Below are positions 32,099 through 42,693 of a stretch of DNA of 64,000 nucleotides, in pieces. Below the pieces are notes generated by a model, which was not told where the DNA came from, ran no database searches, and was given only the letters and a program-made list of their open reading frames with translations. The stretch spans positions 192,501-256,500 of the forward strand of contig JACEEZ010018929.1 of assembly GCA_016584305.1 (NCBI GenBank), read 5' to 3'. The position numbers and the translations under genes are program-made. Origin of the DNA: Chionoecetes opilio (lineage: Eukaryota > Arthropoda > Malacostraca > Decapoda > Majidae). Position 1 is the first letter of the stretch, and each line of letters starts with the position of its first letter.

Positions 32099-32785
32099 GT
32101 TTTTTTTCTTTTTTTTTCTTTTCTTTTCTTTTTATTACACCTATGCCTATAGCGCGTAGCGCGTGTAGGCAGTGAGCTACAGGGGTGGGATGGTAGGCCC
32201 TGGAGGCTCACTCGAGGGCTGTGATGGTTGGCCCTCGCCCGTGGTGGCTCAGGCAGGATTGTTATAGTGACTCCCAGGGCCGGATCAAGAGCTGTGGGGG
32301 CCCGGGGGCTCAGCTTTTGTGGGGGCCCTATATTCCCACGAAAATTAAGCACTTCTGTGGGTATTTTGAGGCCTATGTTTGGCAAAGAACTATTAATGCA
32401 TAGACTGGTATTCAGAGATAAAGGATGAAACAGAGACAGGCACATATGTTTTGGTTTTGTAACTTGCCAATGTTTTTAATATTACTGCTTAAAGCTAATA
32501 TACATATGGTGGGGGCCCTTTTGGTGGGAGACCGGGACTAGAGCCCCGGTAGCCCACCCTTAATCCGGCCCTGGACTGACGCCTGTGATTAGAGGCTCAT
32601 GCCGCCCCCTGTGTCCTCCCATGCACTCACAGTCGAAGGTAGAGTTAATGGACAGGGCATGTGGGTGTTCTTAGGCCACTCGACGGTGCAGAAAGATTTC
32701 AAGTGGATTTATGGGTCTCACTCGGGATCGATATCGGGTCTTCTAGAATGCCACTCGGTGACGCTAACCACTCTGCTACCGCCTC
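32099..32785 (-). mobile_element. tRNA-derived SINE interrupted by a hAT MITE
   Basis: Same family as 15853-16259. The head GAGGCGGTAGCAGAGTGGTT ends at 32785 (minus), the CACTCGACGGTGCAGAAAG block is near 32680, and the T-rich stretch at 32099-32132 is the tail. The body is cut between 32274 and 32574 by the hAT-like insert. Confidence 0.8.
32275..32573. mobile_element. hAT-like MITE (299 bp)
   Basis: Inverted ends CAGGGCCGGATCAAG and CAGGGCCGGATTAAG. The flanks fit a diverged duplication of the SINE's GTGACGCC (GTGACTCC left, CTGACGCC right). Uninterrupted SINE copies (for example 9450-9475) read ATAGTGACGCCTGT, the empty site. Inner motifs GGGGGCCC are repeated near both ends. No coding sequence. 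Confidence 0.75.
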
Positions 32786-33475
32786 ACCTAAACTGCATCT
32801 CATGGTTTTCACTTGGCATATCATGCTCTCACAACCTCTTGTGTGAACATGTAAACAGAAAGTCAGCAAAAAATAATGTATCTCGGCATATTGATGTTAT
32901 AACTGCATCTCTCCGCTTACACTCGGCATATCCTCAGTCGCATAAAGTTGTATTTTTGTCCTTTTGATCTTTTCCTGCAGGGCCAGTGCAGGCTCAGGCT
33001 CTTCAATTTCATTCCCTTCCTGCTGGAGACACCCTTGCGTGATGGAGCTGACATCTTGAAATACAGTACTGTATGATGTAATCCCAAAACACGTAAAATA
33101 GGTGGCAAAGTAGAGCAAAGGTCAGGAACGAGCATGTAGGCTGTCAGCTGCTGAGCCGTGTTTATGTTGTCAAAGCACCGTCTTGGATACGAATTCCGTT
33201 TTTTGTAGAAATTGAAAAAGGATTGGTTTCTGCTTCAAAAACACAACAAGCTTGGTAGGAGCCAAAATAATAATGAATGCAAAACATTGAAAAAAATATC
33301 ACAAAGCAGTGTAACACACATTTCAGCAAGTGTTATTGGATTGGGATTTGTAATCCAAGACGGTGCTTGGACGAAAAAACATGGCGCAGCCTACGCACTG
33401 GTTCCTGACCTTTGCTTTAATTTGCCACCTATTTTACGTGTTTTGGGATTACATCATACAGTACTGTATATCAAG

Positions 33476-33652
33476 ATGTCAGCTCCATCATGCAAGGGTG
33501 TCTCCAGCAGGAAGGGAATTAAATTGAAGAGCCTGAGCCTGCAGGAAAGGGTGAAAGTGCTGGCAAGGATGGATGCAGGTGCGTCCATGCGTGCTATTTG
33601 TGCTGAGTTTGATATAAAATCCAGCACATTCTACCTACCTGTTCACTGGTAA
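33476..33652 (+). pseudogene. Tigger (T4) transposase N-terminal HTH fragment
   Basis: From ATG at 33476: MSAPSCKGVSSRKGIKLKSL, then LQERVKVLARMDAGASMRAI, then CAEFDIKSSTFY, an HTH of the CENP-B/pogo N-terminal type. The frame ends at 33652 soon after the HTH, so the DNA-binding CENP-B-like second half and the DDE domain are missing. The same start region is present inverted at 33000-33060. Confidence 0.75.
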
Positions 33653-33814
33653 GAGTGTAGTTTTTATGCTTTTACAGTACAGTACTGGTTTTTTTTTTTT
33701 TTTTTTTTTTTTTTTCTTTCCCCCACCCATATCAGAGGAGGACATTGCATAACTCGGCAAGGGCCAGAGCCCCTATCGTGCGAAGTTATAAGGCTTTTAC
33801 TGTATATATATATA

Positions 33815-34410
<596 letters not shown>

Positions 34411-34436
34411 GCCTAAGGTCGCAGGTGTGAATTGAA

Positions 34437-35562
34437 TTAACATTTGGAGTATTTGTTTTTACCAATCCCCTCATTATTCAACACACACTGACTTAGAGAA
34501 TGAGGAGCTTTTCTGGGTTTCTTCTTTGGCATTAACTGACTACTGTCTGCCACCTTATGTTTTTTCAAGTCACTGTCATTTGCATCTTTGACCTTACGAC
34601 CTGTCTGCAGACATCTCCGGCCCCCAAGTGTAGTGGAGCGACGACTAACTGCAGCAGGCTGAAACTTTATGGCTGTACCTTTTTTCCGGCATAGTTTGCT
34701 TTTCTTTGAACTAGACAAAGCCAGTGTTGCACCTGTGTACTTCCTAAAGGTTTTCAGGGCACCAACAAGTGCAGAATTTGTTTTTAAAGAGTTAAACTGT
34801 TGGACATACGTCTCAACTGGTTCACTGAATTCCTCAGGGTCTTTTCTCAGCATTGTTATGAGATGGGTGGTACAGTTATGAACAACAGCTTCCAATGAAG
34901 CAAGCTTATCAGCACTAGCATTAGTAGTTTCGTCCTTCTCAGCACAACAATGATTGTTGTTCCTCTCATTAAACATATTTTGTAGTCTCTCAACATTCAG
35001 AGATTCTGCAGCAGCACCAGTGCTAGTACTCTCCGTCGGCTCAGAAGGGACTACTGACTCTGATATATCACCATCACTGCCCATGTCCTCAGGATCCTCA
35101 TCTCTTGGCACACCAGCAATGGGCAGGGATGTAAACCATCCTTGTCGCACATTCTTCTGTCCAGTGACAATGTCAAGTAAATGTTCACGCTGGGGTGGAT
35201 TCCTCAGGGGAAGGAAATTCAGTGATGATTCATCGAAATGCTTCAAAACTGCATACTGGTGCTTGCATGGAGCACCGTTCATTCCAACCACGCATGTGCT
35301 AGTCGATATTGAGGTATCAACATAATAGACAATGTCTGTTTTAGACTGGCTCTTCACTTCACAGTAGTGGGTATCGATCTTGGTGATGCCATCTCTGGGG
35401 ATTGTTGACCCTCCAGGGAGATACTTCCTCGAAATTGTGACATCCACACGCCCATTGGCAAGGTATGTCAGACGGCGCATACAATAAGCAGGCATCCGTG
35501 TGACCAGGAAGTCTAGTAATTGTACCATATTGAATGCATGGACACGTTAAAAAATTTGATCC
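34437..35562 (-). pseudogene. MULE/SWIM transposase pseudogene, C-terminal part
   Basis: Frame open from 35546 to 34437 (363 codons from the ATG at 35528). A SWIM-type zinc-finger motif, TSTCVVGMNGAPCKHQYAV, lies at residues about 76-95. The first Cys of the CxC pair is replaced by Ser, so zinc binding is doubtful. Ser/Asp-rich and Lys/Arg-rich stretches follow (KKSKLCRKKG; QLMPKKKPRKAPHS), consistent with a nuclear DNA-binding protein. Upstream, a TAA at 35547-35549 interrupts LKDQIF-stop-RVHAFN; one base from a Glu codon, it looks like a nonsense change. The rest of the transposase continues at 36550 beyond a TTAA-flanked insertion. Confidence 0.75.
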
Positions 35563-35566
35563 TTAA

Positions 35567-36545
35567 AGTAATCGTCCAGACCCAATTTTTTTTTTGCCTA
35601 ATTATGTTGAATTCAAAACGCCTAATCCACCAAAAATAATTGATTTCCAGGCCTTATTTCCGTACAAATACGACTTTTGTAAAAAGCATGCGAAAAAAAA
35701 AATTCTTCCCTCCAACAGGACTACGACTGTTATTGATGACGTCAGAAGAGTGACGCCCGCAGAGGCTCCAATGTAAACATCTGTCTGACACCTGTCGGCA
35801 AATGTTATGATGAGCGATTGTACTTCGGTGTCAGACAGTGAATCTGTCGCTGTGACAGATCTAGAGTACGATGCTCAATCTGAGACCGAAATAAATGACG
35901 CTGCTCGCGTATACTATGGGGAAAACGAACATCAGATTGTGATGGGCTACGCTATGGTGAGTGGCTACGGAATGTGTGGGTGGGTGGGGGGTGATGTAGA
36001 CAGTGTGACATGACAGGCAAGGGAGTGTTGTTGACTGGTTGGTGTTACACTGCCATACAAGGCTACGCTATGGTGTGTGGCTACGGAATGTGCGGGTGGG
36101 TGGGGGGGTGATGTGTCCGCCGCACAAAATATCTTCCACAGATTTAACGTCGTTGTATCAGTTGGAAACATGTGCAAACTTCTCTGGAAAGCACAGCTGT
36201 CTTGCTGCACCCATAAAGGATGCATGCATGTGGCATATCGCAAAAAAAATCAATCAGAAACACCCAAAAATCTTCAAGTACTATATTTATCTCTTGTGTT
36301 TACATGCTTCTGATCAGCGCGGAGAGAGGCCGCCTACCTCTTGATGCGTCACCGAGCCGTGGCGCATGGTCCGTCAGTTGCCAACAGCGTTTTCGAAGCT
36401 CAGGGAATTTACAGATTTTGATTGCGGATTATTAAAAAACGGCTGACTGGATGCAAAAAGTGACAACATATTGTTGATACACTCGATAATGGCTATACTC
36501 TAACTACATCAAATCAGGAATGATGAAATGGTCTGGACGATTACT
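35567..36545. mobile_element. TTAA-flanked (piggyBac-like) element inside the MULE pseudogene
   Basis: Inverted ends AGTAATCGTCCAGACC, flanked by TTAA (35563-35566, 36546-36549). Removing the insert and one TTAA rejoins the codons for AAMRILKDQIF in frame. It carries a 5' exon remnant (35807-35956) and a duplicated segment (35944-36000 and 36060-36117: GGCTACGCTATGGTG...). Confidence 0.9.
35807..35956 (+). pseudogene. Orphan first exon within the TTAA element
   Basis: ATG at 35807 (or the adjacent ATG at 35810). It encodes MMSDCTSVSDSESVAVTDLE and YGENEHQIVMGYAM and runs into a consensus splice donor (ATG|GTGAGT) at 35957. The acidic Ser/Asp-rich start resembles the N-terminus of piggyBac-type transposases, but it is too short to assign. 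The remaining exons are deleted. A second copy of the donor region at 36070 has GTGTGT. Confidence 0.5.
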
Positions 36546-36549
36546 TTAA

Positions 36550-37202
36550 GAATCCTCATTGCTGCTTCCACGTAGTTGTTCGTATTGTTCCCGCGAACAA
36601 GCAGGTCGTGGCGGTAACACACAGCCCATGCCTGACGGCAACCGTACAACTTCTCACAGTGCGCCAAATAGTTTGGGTACAGGCATGCTATTTCATTAGC
36701 CTGCAACTCATCATAACCCTCCTCAAGAGCCTCTACACTACCAGCAAATGCCATTTTCTTCACAGCAAGAAGCAACTGAGGACGATGATCCTTCCTGATA
36801 TTGTTCTTCCCTTCCCACAGGAACCTCCAAACTGCCTGAAGCAAGTGAAAAACGCACAGTACCAAAATAGCTTCGGGAAAGACCTCACGAAGGCTCTGCC
36901 TTTCCGCCTCACTGTCATCAGACAAGAACACCGAAGGTCCACTCAAACCTCGACCAAAAAATGCATCGTTCGGTATAATCTCTAGATAGAGCCTTATGCC
37001 TGAGTTATACAGTCCCGCGACTCAGATGTAACAATGAGGCACCCAAGAGGCAAACCACCTGCTGCACTGTGGTGACAGGGAGCATTTATCATCATCATAA
37101 AGATTCCACAGTCGTATCTGTCCATGCCTCCTGATGCATTAATAAACACAAGTTCCCCACTAAGGGCATGATTTTGATGCACACGTTTCATTAGTGGTGT
37201 AG
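36550..37202 (-). pseudogene. MULE transposase core (pseudogene)
   Basis: Minus frame from 37202: TPLMKRVHQNHALSGELVFI, then NASGGMDRYDC and AGGLPLGCLIVTSES. A single-base frameshift near 37008 follows, then YLEIIPNDAFFGRGLSGPSV, FLSDDSEAERQSL, VLCVFHLLQAVWRFLW and NTNNYVEAAMRIL. These are the MULE domain (FAR1/SWIM type) blocks: ELVF(I/V)DASG, FLTDDS.AE and CxFH..Q. The expected first catalytic Asp in FIDASG is Asn here (FINASG), so even the uninterrupted protein would lack a key residue. The frame is cut at 36549 by the TTAA element. Confidence 0.82.
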
Positions 37203-37225
37203 CTACAGAGAGCGCTTAGTCTTAC
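37203..37225 (-). other. 23-nt intron-like segment in the MULE pseudogene
   Basis: Read on the minus strand it starts GTAAGA, contains ACTAAG and ends CTCTCTGTAG. Removing it joins KIKDVN to ATPLMKRV in frame; retaining it gives a stop within seven codons. Far below usual animal intron sizes, it is best seen as an intron that lost its middle, or as a chance-looking deletion scar. Confidence 0.5.
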
Positions 37226-37359
37226 CATTTACATCTTTTATCTTGCCACACATCTCTCCCTGCTCACTGTTGTAGCTTTCTATGGCCGCCTCCAAATCAT
37301 GCAGCATCTTCTCTCCACTTTCAGCCCCGTAGGCTCTGTCAAATATCTTCCTGTACAGC
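37226..37359 (-). pseudogene. MULE pseudogene, third visible exon
   Basis: The acceptor CTATTCCAG ends at 37360. The exon reads LYRKIFDRAYGAESGEKMLH, then DLEAAIESYNSEQGEMCGKI and KDVN. The phase matches the donor at 37656 (AG|G Arg codon). Confidence 0.75.
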
Positions 37360-37656
37360 CTGGAATAGGTTGAGAATACTCATGAATAAAGTAGTTAAAA
37401 ATACCATGTAGTATTTCTACATTGTAAAAATACATGTTCCCACTGGTTTCAATTCCAAATGGAACCTTGAAAACAACAAAGGATTATAGAAAAACATGCT
37501 TCCTATACAAAACGGATATAAACCAAATTTTGAATAGACCAACGGATGCAGAAACTATATTTCAGTAGCATGAATTATAATAATATGAGAAAAGCACATT
37601 AATAATTCCAAATTAGCTTGTTCCATGTTACTGTCATGATTTAATTTAATTTTTAC

Positions 37657-37929
37657 CTGTTACAGAACTGTATATCGGGACAATTGGCACGATCTGCAAC
37701 TTCGTAAATATAATCTTTATCATGCTGTAGTTGCATGTCCAACTTGTGTGTACGCAATGCAGATGCAGGAGAATTGCCCTTGGCATACAGGTTCTTGAAC
37801 TTCTCTATGGTCTCCTCACTGACGTCTCTGTGCTTAAGGGTATCAGCACTGTTGAGCATGTGGTTATGGATGTGATTGATCTTGACTACAGTTGGATAGG
37901 TTGGCAAGTGAAGATCCTTGTTTTTGGCT
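37657..37929 (-). pseudogene. MULE pseudogene, second visible exon
   Basis: Acceptor TGTCCATTCCAG ends at 37930; donor GTAAAA begins at 37656. It encodes AKNKDLHLPTYPTVVKINHI and HNHMLNSADTLKHRDVSEET, then KLDMQLQHDKDYIYEVADRA. The KI.H.HNH motif before a 'TLKHRDVS' helix is the usual N-terminal region of invertebrate MULE/SWIM proteins. Frame and phase are intact on both sides. Confidence 0.8.
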
Positions 37930-38085
37930 CTGGAATGGACAAGATGTAGATTTAACTTAAATGTAGAATCTAAATAAATTTGTCCGAGAGATAGACATAT
38001 CTCTCATATAGTCAAACCTCGATATAACGGACCTCGATGTAACGGACTTCGGATGTAACAGACTCCATTTGCGTGACATTTATTT

Positions 38086-38091
38086 ATTTAA

Positions 38092-38139
<48 letters not shown>

Positions 38140-38140
38140 T
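38086..38140. repeat. (TTA)n microsatellite
   Basis: About 16 TTA units followed by a T run, within T2-b. Confidence 0.9.
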
Positions 38141-38347
38141 TTTTTTTTTTGCATATCAGACCGCTTATCGCCGCTCGAATTGTCAACTCAACATAATTGT
38201 ATTATTTTCTCATTTAAAAAAGGTGTGTATTGTTTAAAATAGTGACTATTAGTGTTATGGCGTGGCCGCTGCTACGTCTCCCTGTCACCTCAACACCCTA
38301 AATCACCCTTATCTAAGGTGACACGCAGTGCTACACTGACCTAAATA

Positions 38348-39362
38348 CAGGAGAACCTCATTTAACCGGCATTTAAAACAACGGCACTAATTGACCCAGG
38401 CATTAATTAGGTATAATTATTTCAAAAACTGAGAAAATTGGCAGAAATTTAGTTGGGCAAGGCTGTGGTCTACACAGACTCCCCCTCCTAACTCCACCTC
38501 CTCCTCTCCCGCCATCCACGATCCTCTATGTCCCTCGTCCACATCATCCAGAAGGCCCTTCACCTTACCAACGAGGGGTGGGAGATCACCTTCCAGTGGG
38601 TTCCCTCCCACGCTGGTATCCCAGGCAACGAGGTGGCTGATTCTGCTGCCAGGATGGCCTTACCAGATGTAAACACGACACCCTTCCCTCTGCCGCTCTC
38701 CACAGCCACAAGCCTCATCTCCCGGGTCTGCCGCTCCACTTGGAATAACACGCTCGGCTATGCCCTCCGCATCACCTCCATGGGCCAACACCGCAGTGAC
38801 TCTTCCCCCCAGCCGTGGATACGGAAAAAGTCCCGCGTCCTGGATGTCACTCTCACCCGCCTCCGCCTGGGGCACACGACACTCACAGCTCACCTGCATC
38901 ACCTCCGTCTGTCCTCTGACCCCCACTGCCCTTGGTGCATGAATTTTCCGGAGACTATTGAACACTTTCTGCTGCAGTGTCCGTGCTTCCACTCACACCG
39001 TGTAGTGCTACAGTCTCAACTCCTCGCCCTGAACGTCAGCACCTTTGACCTGCCCACCCTGCTGGCGGCGGCTGGCGTTCCCCCCTCTCGGCAACACGCC
39101 ATCATCCGCCTCACCTGTGCCTTCCTGAGGAAGACAGGTCAACTACCGCACCTGTGATAGCATCATAGGACATCACCAGGGCTCATAGTGTTCCCCAAGG
39201 GATCCTCGCAGCCCTAAAACAACAACAACAACAACCTCCAGAAACCACAGTATTTATTGGGATTTTGGGCGATTCCATAAGAGTAACTCTCAAAACAACA
39301 GCAAAATGAGTTATCCGGCATGCGCTCCCCCCCGAGGGTGCCGGATAAACGAGGTTCTCCTG
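38348..39362 (+). mobile_element. Tigger-like element T3-b carrying a LINE fragment
   Basis: Ends CAGGAGAACCTCATTTAACC and CAGGAGAACCTCGTTTATCC (right, read inward). The TA duplication is confirmed by the empty site in T2-c (CTAAATAGTGACACG near 54103). The left 90 bp and right 120 bp match T3-a; the middle is LINE. Confidence 0.88.
38455..39235 (+). pseudogene. LINE ORF2 C-terminus: RNase H and Zn-knuckle tail
   Basis: The frame reads KAVVYTDSPS (RNase H first Asp), a stop at about 38490, then from 38528 LHLTNEGWEITFQWVPSHAG and IPGNEVADSAA (RNase H His and Asp motifs). The Cys/His tail HCPWCMNFPETIEHFLLQCP follows, with PPSRQHAIIRLTCAFLRKTG before the stop at 39157. The 3' end finishes in (AAC)n near 39222-39236. 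RNase H after RT fits I/Jockey-group LINEs, so this is a different family from the RTE-like element at 30 kb. 5'-truncated with one internal stop; non-functional. Confidence 0.88.
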
Positions 39363-40546
39363 TACTGACACGTGTATAGAACTGCACTTCACAACCATAT
39401 AATATATATAATAATGAGCATTAGTCATGATAATAAGCAATACCTTTGAAAGCCACGGCTGAATCTGGCTCGTAGTTTGTTTGCAGCATCAACATTTTAG
39501 GGATAACCCATCACTTTACGGGACTTTTTCTTCCTTTTTATCTATTTTGGGGTGATTATAATGTCTCATGATGCTGCTGCTGCTGCCGCGGCCACGCTGC
39601 CAGGCGTGGATGAGCGCCTTGAAAGTATTTTCATATCTTTACTCATATGTATGAATAATAGCAATTCAAATGTGATTATATGTCTACATTCAACTAGAAT
39701 AATGAAATTTCATAGCATACCAAGCAGTAATGAGCGAGTCTGGATACTTACTACCTCTCCTAATACCAGTCCCGAACAGTCGTGGGTGAGTGTGCCAAAT
39801 CCCTAATGTAGCGCTAGTCATTGTTTACCTCCCAACATAGCTACATGGTCTGGTTGTGTTTGAGATTATTTCTCATTTATTTCACGTGTAGGAGCGGACC
39901 AAATTCAGCATGTAGTGCCAGTCACTGTTTACCTCCCAACATAGCTACACAGTCTGGTTGTGTGTGATTATTTCTCATTTATTTCACAATTCTTTTTTTT
40001 TCATATATTTTTCCACCCTTGGGAAAATACCCTCACTATAACGGACAATCGGCTTTAACGGACCACTCCTCCCCCACTTTAGTCCGTTATATCGAGGTTT
40101 GACTGTATATAGATTTAATCAATCAACAAAACCAACATATTGTAGATATCTGTCATTGAATTGAATAAAGTTCACTTCTCCCGCCTACAAATACTGGCTG
40201 GACTTTGAAAAGAAATTCCCTCAAATATAACTTATAATACATTTGATCTATCTGGACCTAAGACTCCCGAATTTATGAAGTTTACTTGTTAAGTTAAAAA
40301 AGGGAAAATTGCTGCTGCCTAACAATTTAGTCTACCCTGAAAATAATATAAATAATAATGATAAATAAATAACTTTTATGTAAAAATATAAAAAAGTTAG
40401 TGCATTAATTTTACATTTTACAGATGTAGCTCAATTCAAAGACTATCATTTGATCCATAAATGTTTGCTTCAATGTTTGGGAGACAACATCTGCCACATC
40501 CTGAGAGAAGACCAGTTGAAGTAACGTGGTTATCAATTAATCTTAC

Positions 40547-40875
40547 CTGCTGTATTTTCTAGGCATCCTTTTAACAGTCAAATTCAGCTGTGCCGGACAA
40601 CTTGTATTCTTAGAGGAAGTTTTCTGATTGGCTGTCAGTGAGCGGGGATGTGTGTTGTGCTGGCAGCGGTAGTAGATCTTGAAAATGTTCACCCAACCGT
40701 CTTTGTTATTTGATGATATTACACGGAGAGTCACTTTGCTATTCTCTTGGTACTGCTTGATCCAAGTTCTAGCTGCTTCTTCACTGCCAATAGCAATTCT
40801 GATCTCTGCTTCATATCCTTTGTCCACCACTTGATGCTTGCAAATATGATAATCATACCCAGTTGGTAAGGAATC
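40547..40875 (-). pseudogene. MULE pseudogene, first visible exon
   Basis: Acceptor TTTATTTCTTTGCAG ends at 40876; donor GTAAGA begins at 40546. It encodes DSLPTGYDYHICKHQVVDKG, then FKIYYRCQHNTHPRS and NTSCPAQLNLTVKRMPRKYS. The CxH...CPA spacing matches the N-terminal FAR1-like Cys/His segment of MULE proteins. The final Arg codon is completed by the exon at 37929. Earlier exons were not found; T1-C lies just beyond at 41108. Confidence 0.78.
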
Positions 40876-41107
40876 CTGCAAAGAAATAAAATATAGATAT
40901 GGAAAACCGGGATGCAATGTTAAAACTTAACACTGATATGACTTTTTTCCAGATTATTCTTGCAGGAGGCCTTATGCCTAGTAGTGAGACAAAAAAAAAT
41001 GAAACATACAAGCATCTAGAGTACAAGAATATCCATTACTTTTTTTTTATTCTAAAACAATGAACGAAAATTCAGAAAATTCTGTAATAGAGGGTGGTAT
41101 ACTGGTA

Positions 41108-42688
41108 CAGGGAGGTCCCGTTATACGAGCATTCGGTATACGAGAATCCGATGATACGAGATGTGTAAATTAGGGTCTATTTTCAATATACGAGATCGAA
41201 AATCCAATGCTACGACATTCAAACTGGGGTGAGTAAAATTACCAAGTTATTTACTAAAGTAAATTACAAGTTATTTACTAAAATTATAGTCATTTACTGA
41301 CTACGTATATGATTTTACCTAAGGTTGTACGATAATCAATCTGAAAATATGATAATTCTGGTGGCTCGGTATGACAATGTGGCCTACAAAAATTCACATC
41401 CTGGACGATGTACCTACAATGATTCAGATGCGCAGAGACGAGTTTGTGGGCAGTGGAAGAGGTCTGCGTACCCCTCCCTGCGCACCTACCCTACCCTCTC
41501 GACTCTCTCTCTCGAGTCTTCAATCCTATCTCCCCCCCCTTTTTTGCACCCCCTTCCGCCTTCTCCCCCCTTTCTCATTCACCTCCACCCACCCTCTACT
41601 CCCATGACCACGTGGTGATGCCACCCACCCCCTATTCCCATGACCACGTGGTGATGGGGGAAGGGGGTAGGGAGTAGGGGGTGGGTGGTGGATCCACCCC
41701 CGTTTTAACCACTCACACCCCCAACAACGCCTTCTCCATCCCCCCCCCCCGTTTCCCCACCAACACCATCACCCCCTTCTTTATTACAACTCCCCTCCCC
41801 CGTTTCCCCCCTTCTCCATTACCAACACAACCCTGTTTCTCCCACCTTCATCTCTAGCGCCGGCCCCTTCCTTCTCCATCACCATGGCAACACCCACCCA
41901 CGTGTGAGGCATGTTGCATGAGGCATGGCTCTTGATGCTATCGTGATACGTTCATGGCACCGTCATGGCACTGTCGTGGTTATCGTAACTCTATCGTGAC
42001 GATAAAATGACCGTTGATTTTCCATTCGTGACATTGTCTTACAGCTGTCATGACTCCATCGTGACCATCTTACGACCGTCATGACACATACGTACAGGCA
42101 GCGTGACATTGTTGTGAGGCTATCGTGGTCTGCGTTTATCGTGGACAAATTTCACGATAGCGTCAATAATCAAATTGGTGGCGCTATCGTGGCTCGATTA
42201 TGGAATGTGTGAAGGGAGCTCAAGTGATCAAGGGGAGGAGGAAGAACTCTAACCCAGTCATCCCTGCAAACGCAGTCACCCCTGTTTTCTCTCGAGCCTC
42301 GGAGAGAGAAACAGGGACTCTCAGCTGGCTACTTGCCAGCTTCCTGTCTCCCCACACAACATTACCACTTGTGAGTGTTATGCATGTTTTATGTTTAATT
42401 AATGTGCAGTTATGTTATTTTGTGTGCTATTTTCTCTTTCAGAATGCTTTTTCTACAGAATAGGTAGTACAGTGTGGGTAATATAGATGCTGTGTGTTTG
42501 TTGTGTTTGCTATAGTTTATTTTAGCTAGAAAAACACGTCTTTTTTTTTCTTCTTCTTTTTTAATTGATGGGGTCCTGGAACCAAACCTATATTTTACCA
42601 TTAGTTATGTGTTTCGTTATACGAGATTTTGCTTTACGAGTATGCCAGGTGGAACCTAACTGCTCGTATCTTCGGGGGGACCTCCCTG
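41108..42688 (+). mobile_element. Tigger-like element T1-C (deletion derivative)
   Basis: Ends CAGGGAGGTCCCGTTATACG and CAGGGAGGTCCCCCCGAAGA (right, read inward, with three extra Cs), TA-flanked. The left 340 bp and right 500 bp match T1-D, including the stretch at 42200-42370 that equals the transposase 3' coding/UTR region of T1-D (50220-50400). The middle is C-rich (41500-41880) and holds ATCGTGAC/CGTGACCATC-type repeats (41930-42170). Confidence 0.85.
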
Positions 42689-42693
42689 TATAT

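Larger units (their letters stand above)
32026..33802 (+). mobile_element. Tigger-like element T4 with partial transposase
   Basis: Inverted ends CAGTAAAAGCCTTATAACTC (left) and CAGTAAAAGCCTTATAACTT (right, read inward), flanked by TA. It contains a SINE, itself split by a hAT MITE, an inverted duplication (32905-33140 against 33380-33580), and a transposase N-terminus. Confidence 0.85.
38009..40105. mobile_element. Tigger-like element T2-b in the MULE intron
   Basis: Ends AGTCAAACCTCGATATAACG (left) and CAGTCAAACCTCGATATAAC (right, read inward). It lies within the 2.6-kb intron between the exons at 40547 and 37929. It is itself interrupted at a TA by T3-b (38348-39362), which carries LINE sequence. 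Compared with T2-c it has the same flanking spacer (CACCCTTATCTAAGGTG). Confidence 0.88.

Noticed and set aside
34669..35325. Plus-strand frames opposite the MULE pseudogene
   Set aside because: Shadows of the minus-strand coding sequence; no motifs of their own.
41500..41880. Possible host gene in the C-rich part of T1-C (three overlapping frames 41325-41677)
   Set aside because: Compositional Pro/Ser/Leu frames within a low-complexity tract inside a deletion-derivative transposon.
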